From NCBI RefSeq assembly GCF_030272615.1, contig NC_081413.1:722575649-722639648 (forward strand): a DNA stretch of 64,000 nt, read 5' to 3'. Every line of letters begins with the position of its first letter. Position 1 is the first letter of the stretch. Below, in pieces: positions 60,613 through 64,000 of this stretch. Below the pieces are notes generated by a model, which was not told where the DNA came from, made no database searches, and saw only the letters and a list, made by a program, of their open reading frames with translations. This stretch comes from Cryptomeria japonica. Lineage: Eukaryota > Streptophyta > Pinopsida > Cupressales > Cupressaceae. Made by a program: the position numbers and the translations under genes.

Positions 60613-61249
60613 TGCTGGGGCATAAAACGGTCTAGGGGGATTTAGCAATAGAGAGAAAAAGAATAGCAAGTTAAATATAGTTTTAAGATAGATTTTTCAG
60701 AAGTACAGTGATCAAGGATAGTATATGCATGTTTTAGCTTCCAAAGACTTTGTGCATTGAAGTTGGATATACATATATGAAAATTTCGAGTTATGCTTTG
60801 AAACTTTGCATTCTGAGTGTTGAATTATTATCACTTTGTGGAGATAATTCGGCGATTCGAAATTTCCTTATTGCTGTTGGTTAGTCGTAAGTTCATCTAT
60901 TTCCTGTTTTGATATATGTTGAAAATCTAGCAGAAAATCCATTCTTTGAGATAGATTTTGTTGATTATATGTATGTGAATCTTTTCATTTGCGATCTGTA
61001 TTTTGTAATTACCTCACTACCTAAGAGTAGTTGAGAGAACCTTATGCACTTTCAGGAAAAAGTGTAATTATAAAAGTTGAATTCATTGTAAATCAGATAA
61101 GGGAGCTGTACCTGTAGAAAAATTCAGAGAGGAAGTTAAAGTAAAATTAATACTTTCTCAACTGTAGTGAATGATTCTGTTCTCTTCATAACATTGGGCA
61201 TAGAGTAAATTAAAAGAAATTAAGTAAGAGGACAATCTGTTCACCAACA

Positions 61250-61254
61250 AAATA
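61250..61254. other. target-site duplication AAATA, right copy
   Basis: Perfect match to 45566-45570. Confidence 0.92.
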
Positions 61255-62565
61255 CAGGTCACAATAGTTCCTTTCAATGAACAAACCTTCAATGCTTTAA
61301 TTACACATTATATGATATTAGGAAGATATAAAAATATTGTGAAGCTATTTGAAATGCTAAATATTGAAAATGAGACTCCTTATATTAATAATTAAACTTG
61401 ATAAACATGTAAGAAATTTTTAAAACTATTAATAATTATTTATTTTCATATACCTCTAAAATAACTATGATATCCAATATGTTTTCAAATCTAATGCCAA
61501 ATGTGTCAAATTGAAGTAGAACTCAATTATTTACAAGAATTTTTGGACTTCTAAAATTATGCTTTTACAATAATGGTTCTCTTCCATATTCAATTAATTG
61601 ATAATGATAATGTAGTTTCTTATTAAGTTCCTTGTCAATGTATTTTTTTATATTTCTTGAGGTGTGATCTATATTAATTAAAGTTTACTTTAATGCCCTT
61701 GGTGGGTTTTTAAAATTTGGGCATTATTAAGACATTCTTAGTTTGTTTTTTTCATATTATATGGGCTTGCATACCATCATAAAATTAATATAAAAAGAAC
61801 ATTTAGAAGAGGGGATTCTTTTTTTCTCTTGTCGATTATCATGTACTGTAAACGTGGGCCAATTCTAATACAATTTAAAAGGTGCATAGTGTATTCATAA
61901 TACCCATGAGGATGTGGGCCATGTTCCCACCTATACCATAATTTACATCTTTTTCTTTCAATCTTTCTTTCTTTTTCAAATTGCTTTTCATGTTTTTTCT
62001 ATAGTGTGGATTTGGTATCTATTGTGTTATAAGGGAACAAATGGTATTTAGATCATTATTAAATGATTAATGTTTTTTGTTTTTTTATATGGTTGATTTT
62101 TTTAAGGAATCTGCAAATTTAAAGAGATTCGTAAAATTACAAAAAAAAATTTAATTTTGAGTCAATTTATTCATGATGTGGAGTTCATGGATTCTTACTA
62201 TCCTCTCAATATCGATGTCATGGTTGGACTCTTCTATCACATGGATTGTCTTCTATCTCTTAGTATGATCGTGGTCTAAATTATTATGACAGTAGAAAGT
62301 TTCCTAGTTGAACTTTATTATTTCTCTTATGAGCACAAATTTAGGTGATCAAGAAAAGACAAAGACAAAAAAAGACACCATTATGATTTGGGAGTCTATT
62401 CCTAATGACTAAGATCTCTGAGATGGCTAGGATCAACCCCCTCATAAGGATCCCCTCCCTCCTCCTAGTATATCTCTTGTTGCTTGGAATGGTTCTACTT
62501 TTGTTTATATTTAAGCTTTGAAATTAAGTTTTAGGTCATCATTGAAAGCTACTCTCTTGATCTAA
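61255..62565. other. AT-rich flank without recognisable gene
   Basis: No ORF of note, no RNA gene. It begins with the sequence that was contiguous with 45565 before the Tat-like element inserted. Confidence 0.5.
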
Positions 62566-63348
62566 TGTTGGAACACTAATTTAAATTTCTTCTACAATAT
62601 TTTGATTCTAACAAAATTTGTATACATTAATTTAAACTCCTAAAACAAATTAAATATTTAGTAAATAATCAAAATTTAAAAAAAAATCACATTAAACTTC
62701 CTATATATATGAATGGTAAGATTATAAACAATTTATAAATAATTAATTAATTTAAGAATATGTAAAAGAAATGAACAAATATCTAATACTTAAGAATTTG
62801 TATATATATTTAAATAAATGATAATAAAATATTAATAATCTAAAGAAGTTAATTATATTTTTATTTTAAAATTTAAGTATATAATTATTAAGTGAAAGGT
62901 ATAAAAGTGTGTATCTAACCTTTGTAAACTTTTATTTTATAGCGTTTGTTTTGTGTGGGTGTGGTTATCATATGGTCTTAGTGCTTAACTTGCTTATTTT
63001 GATATATTAGTCAATCATAGTTTTGAATCACTATTCTTAATGCAAATATCACTTTAGAACACAACTAGTCTCTTTATATAGGTTTTTGCCTCCTTGGACT
63101 AGGTCATTTGTGCAATTTTATCTAATTGATTTTTTTTTTTACCTAAGATAGGTTTATTAAGCATGTTAAAGTGGTTAATTTTTGCATGACAATGAAGATG
63201 AATATCTCAATGGTTGTTCCTATTAGGGCAACTTGATCTTCAAATTTGCATACAATCATAGATTTCCATATCATAATGGTGTAATCCTTGAATCTTATCA
63301 ATTTCATTATTCAATTAGAGATTGACAATTTTCAACAATTTCGCAACA
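62566..63348 (+). repeat. probable LTR of a further retroelement
   Basis: TGTTGGAACACTAA to TTTCGCAACA, about 780 bp, followed two bases later by a Met-type primer site. TTTATATAGG at about 63073 is a plausible TATA box. The left end is inferred only from the TGTTGG start and LTR-like size; no target duplication can be tested because the other LTR is outside. Confidence 0.55.
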
Positions 63349-63350
63349 TT

Positions 63351-63361
63351 TGGTATCAGAG
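63351..63361 (+). other. primer-binding site (initiator-Met tRNA type)
   Basis: TGGTATCAGAG, an exact match to the usual initiator-Met primer complement, two bases after an ACA-ending LTR. Confidence 0.7.
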
Positions 63362-64000
63362 ATTAAGGCGTTTCCATGGTTTGCATGTACTTACATGTTT
63401 CTTGCATGTGAAGGATTCATTGTGATTTGGTTTTGGGTATTTCTCCATTTTTATTTTTAAAAAGTTCATGGGAATTTGTTAGAAAGTATTACAAATAATT
63501 GTAGGCTTGTGGATTGTAGTGGATGTTATATGTGTTAATATCATTTTGCAGATCTATGAAAATGGAAAGCCATGAAATATAACTTTCAAATTGATACTTT
63601 CAATAGGATCTATGGTGGAATTTAAATTTCATGAGTGTTCCTCTAGGAGTTGTTCATGATTGTTTTCTTGCATAGTGGTGATTTGGAGCTCTAATTTGGC
63701 AATATGTGACTCTTCTATTCCATGGTGGTTTTGTTTCTCTTGCTTGTGGACATTTGTAGTGAAAGGGTGCATATATTGGTTATTTTATTTTAACTCCCTA
63801 GTCACATGTAAAAATGCCTACTATCTGGACTATAATATAAAGTGTTTATGTGTTGGGAAAATAGTGTCTCAACCTTGCATTTACATGAGGTTACTATTTG
63901 TAGTAATTTTTTATTTGAGCATAAAATGGTATGAAATTCTCTCTGAAGCTTCTGGTTGGCTAGATAAGCATTTTGGTAAAGTTACATTGCAAGATCACAA
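63362..64000 (+). other. start of internal region of that element, non-coding
   Basis: No gag-like reading frame appears in the 640 bp before the window ends; the element is either decayed or has a long leader. Confidence 0.45.

Larger units (their letters stand above)
45571..61249 (+). mobile_element. Tat-like Ty3/gypsy retrotransposon with LTR-encoded ORF, nearly intact
   Basis: 15,679 bp. LTRs 45571-50307 and 56503-61249 begin TGTTAGTTGTG and end ACCAACA, and are flanked by AAATA. By hand alignment they differ at about 56 positions plus a 1-bp and a 9-bp indel, roughly 1.2%, so the insertion is young. Internal region 50308-56502: Arg-type primer site, gag-pol with CHHC-type knuckle, protease, RNase H, RT, second RNase H and integrase. 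The knuckle type, extra RNase H and primer site point to the Tat/Ogre branch of non-chromovirus gypsy elements. The long LTRs with a ~1,035-codon ORF in U3 are the outstanding trait. Confidence 0.95.
56503..61249 (+). repeat. 3' LTR (4,747 bp)
   Basis: Pairs with 45571-50307 at offset 10932, then 10942 after two indels in the ORF. It ends ACCAACA followed by AAATA. Confidence 0.95.

Overview
This window looks like intergenic DNA from a large, repeat-rich seed-plant nuclear genome, probably a gymnosperm. That assignment is an inference from the element content and deep nesting. I found no host protein-coding gene, rRNA or tRNA gene. Almost everything recognisable is a transposable element, a satellite or a microsatellite.

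Layout. 1-3.66 kb: minus-strand Ty3/gypsy remnant (gag, protease, RT, RNase H, primer-binding site, part of an LTR), cut by the window edge. 3.66-8.25 kb: GA-rich tract, then a 4.3-kb array of ~20-bp subrepeats in both orientations. 8.25-11.26 kb: microsatellites and a decayed minus-strand accessory ORF. 11.7-36.1 kb: one minus-strand LINE (RNase H at the left, RT and endonuclease tail at the right) split by nested insertions. The main insertion is a plus-strand LTR element, 13550-33787, with a GATAT target duplication. It has a coiled-coil/zinc-knuckle protein and a large decayed ORF but no recognisable pol. Inside it sits a minus-strand Ty1/copia element (19300-32633), which is itself interrupted by an LTR (24525-25614) and a 5.2-kb non-coding insertion (27214-32427). 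38.3-42.9 kb: decayed plus-strand copia, also interrupted by an LTR. 43.7-44.0 kb: microsatellite. 45571-61249: a young, nearly intact Tat-like Ty3/gypsy element flanked by AAATA. 62.6-63.4 kb: another LTR plus primer-binding site.

The most interesting system is the 15.7-kb Tat-like element. Each 4.74-kb LTR contains a ~1035-codon ORF entirely in U3, between a candidate internal TATA box and the TATA box expected to drive genomic RNA. In the genomic RNA this ORF would lie 3' of pol, where an env gene would be. Each LTR copy is broken by different recent mutations, so the ORF was probably open when the element inserted. The polyprotein has an intact RNase H between protease and RT, and a second RNase H after RT that has lost its catalytic aspartates.

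Two other accessory ORFs (minus 9.48-11.26 kb, plus 16.05-19.26 kb) appear to share the layout: a globular N-terminal region with a G-x-(I/F)-(S/T)-x-E-x-I-like stretch, a Lys-rich linker and a helical C-terminus. They may be diverged versions of one retroelement-borne gene, but that needs profile comparison. Most nonsense codons in these ORFs are TAG where CAG is likely, as expected from CHG-methylation-driven decay.
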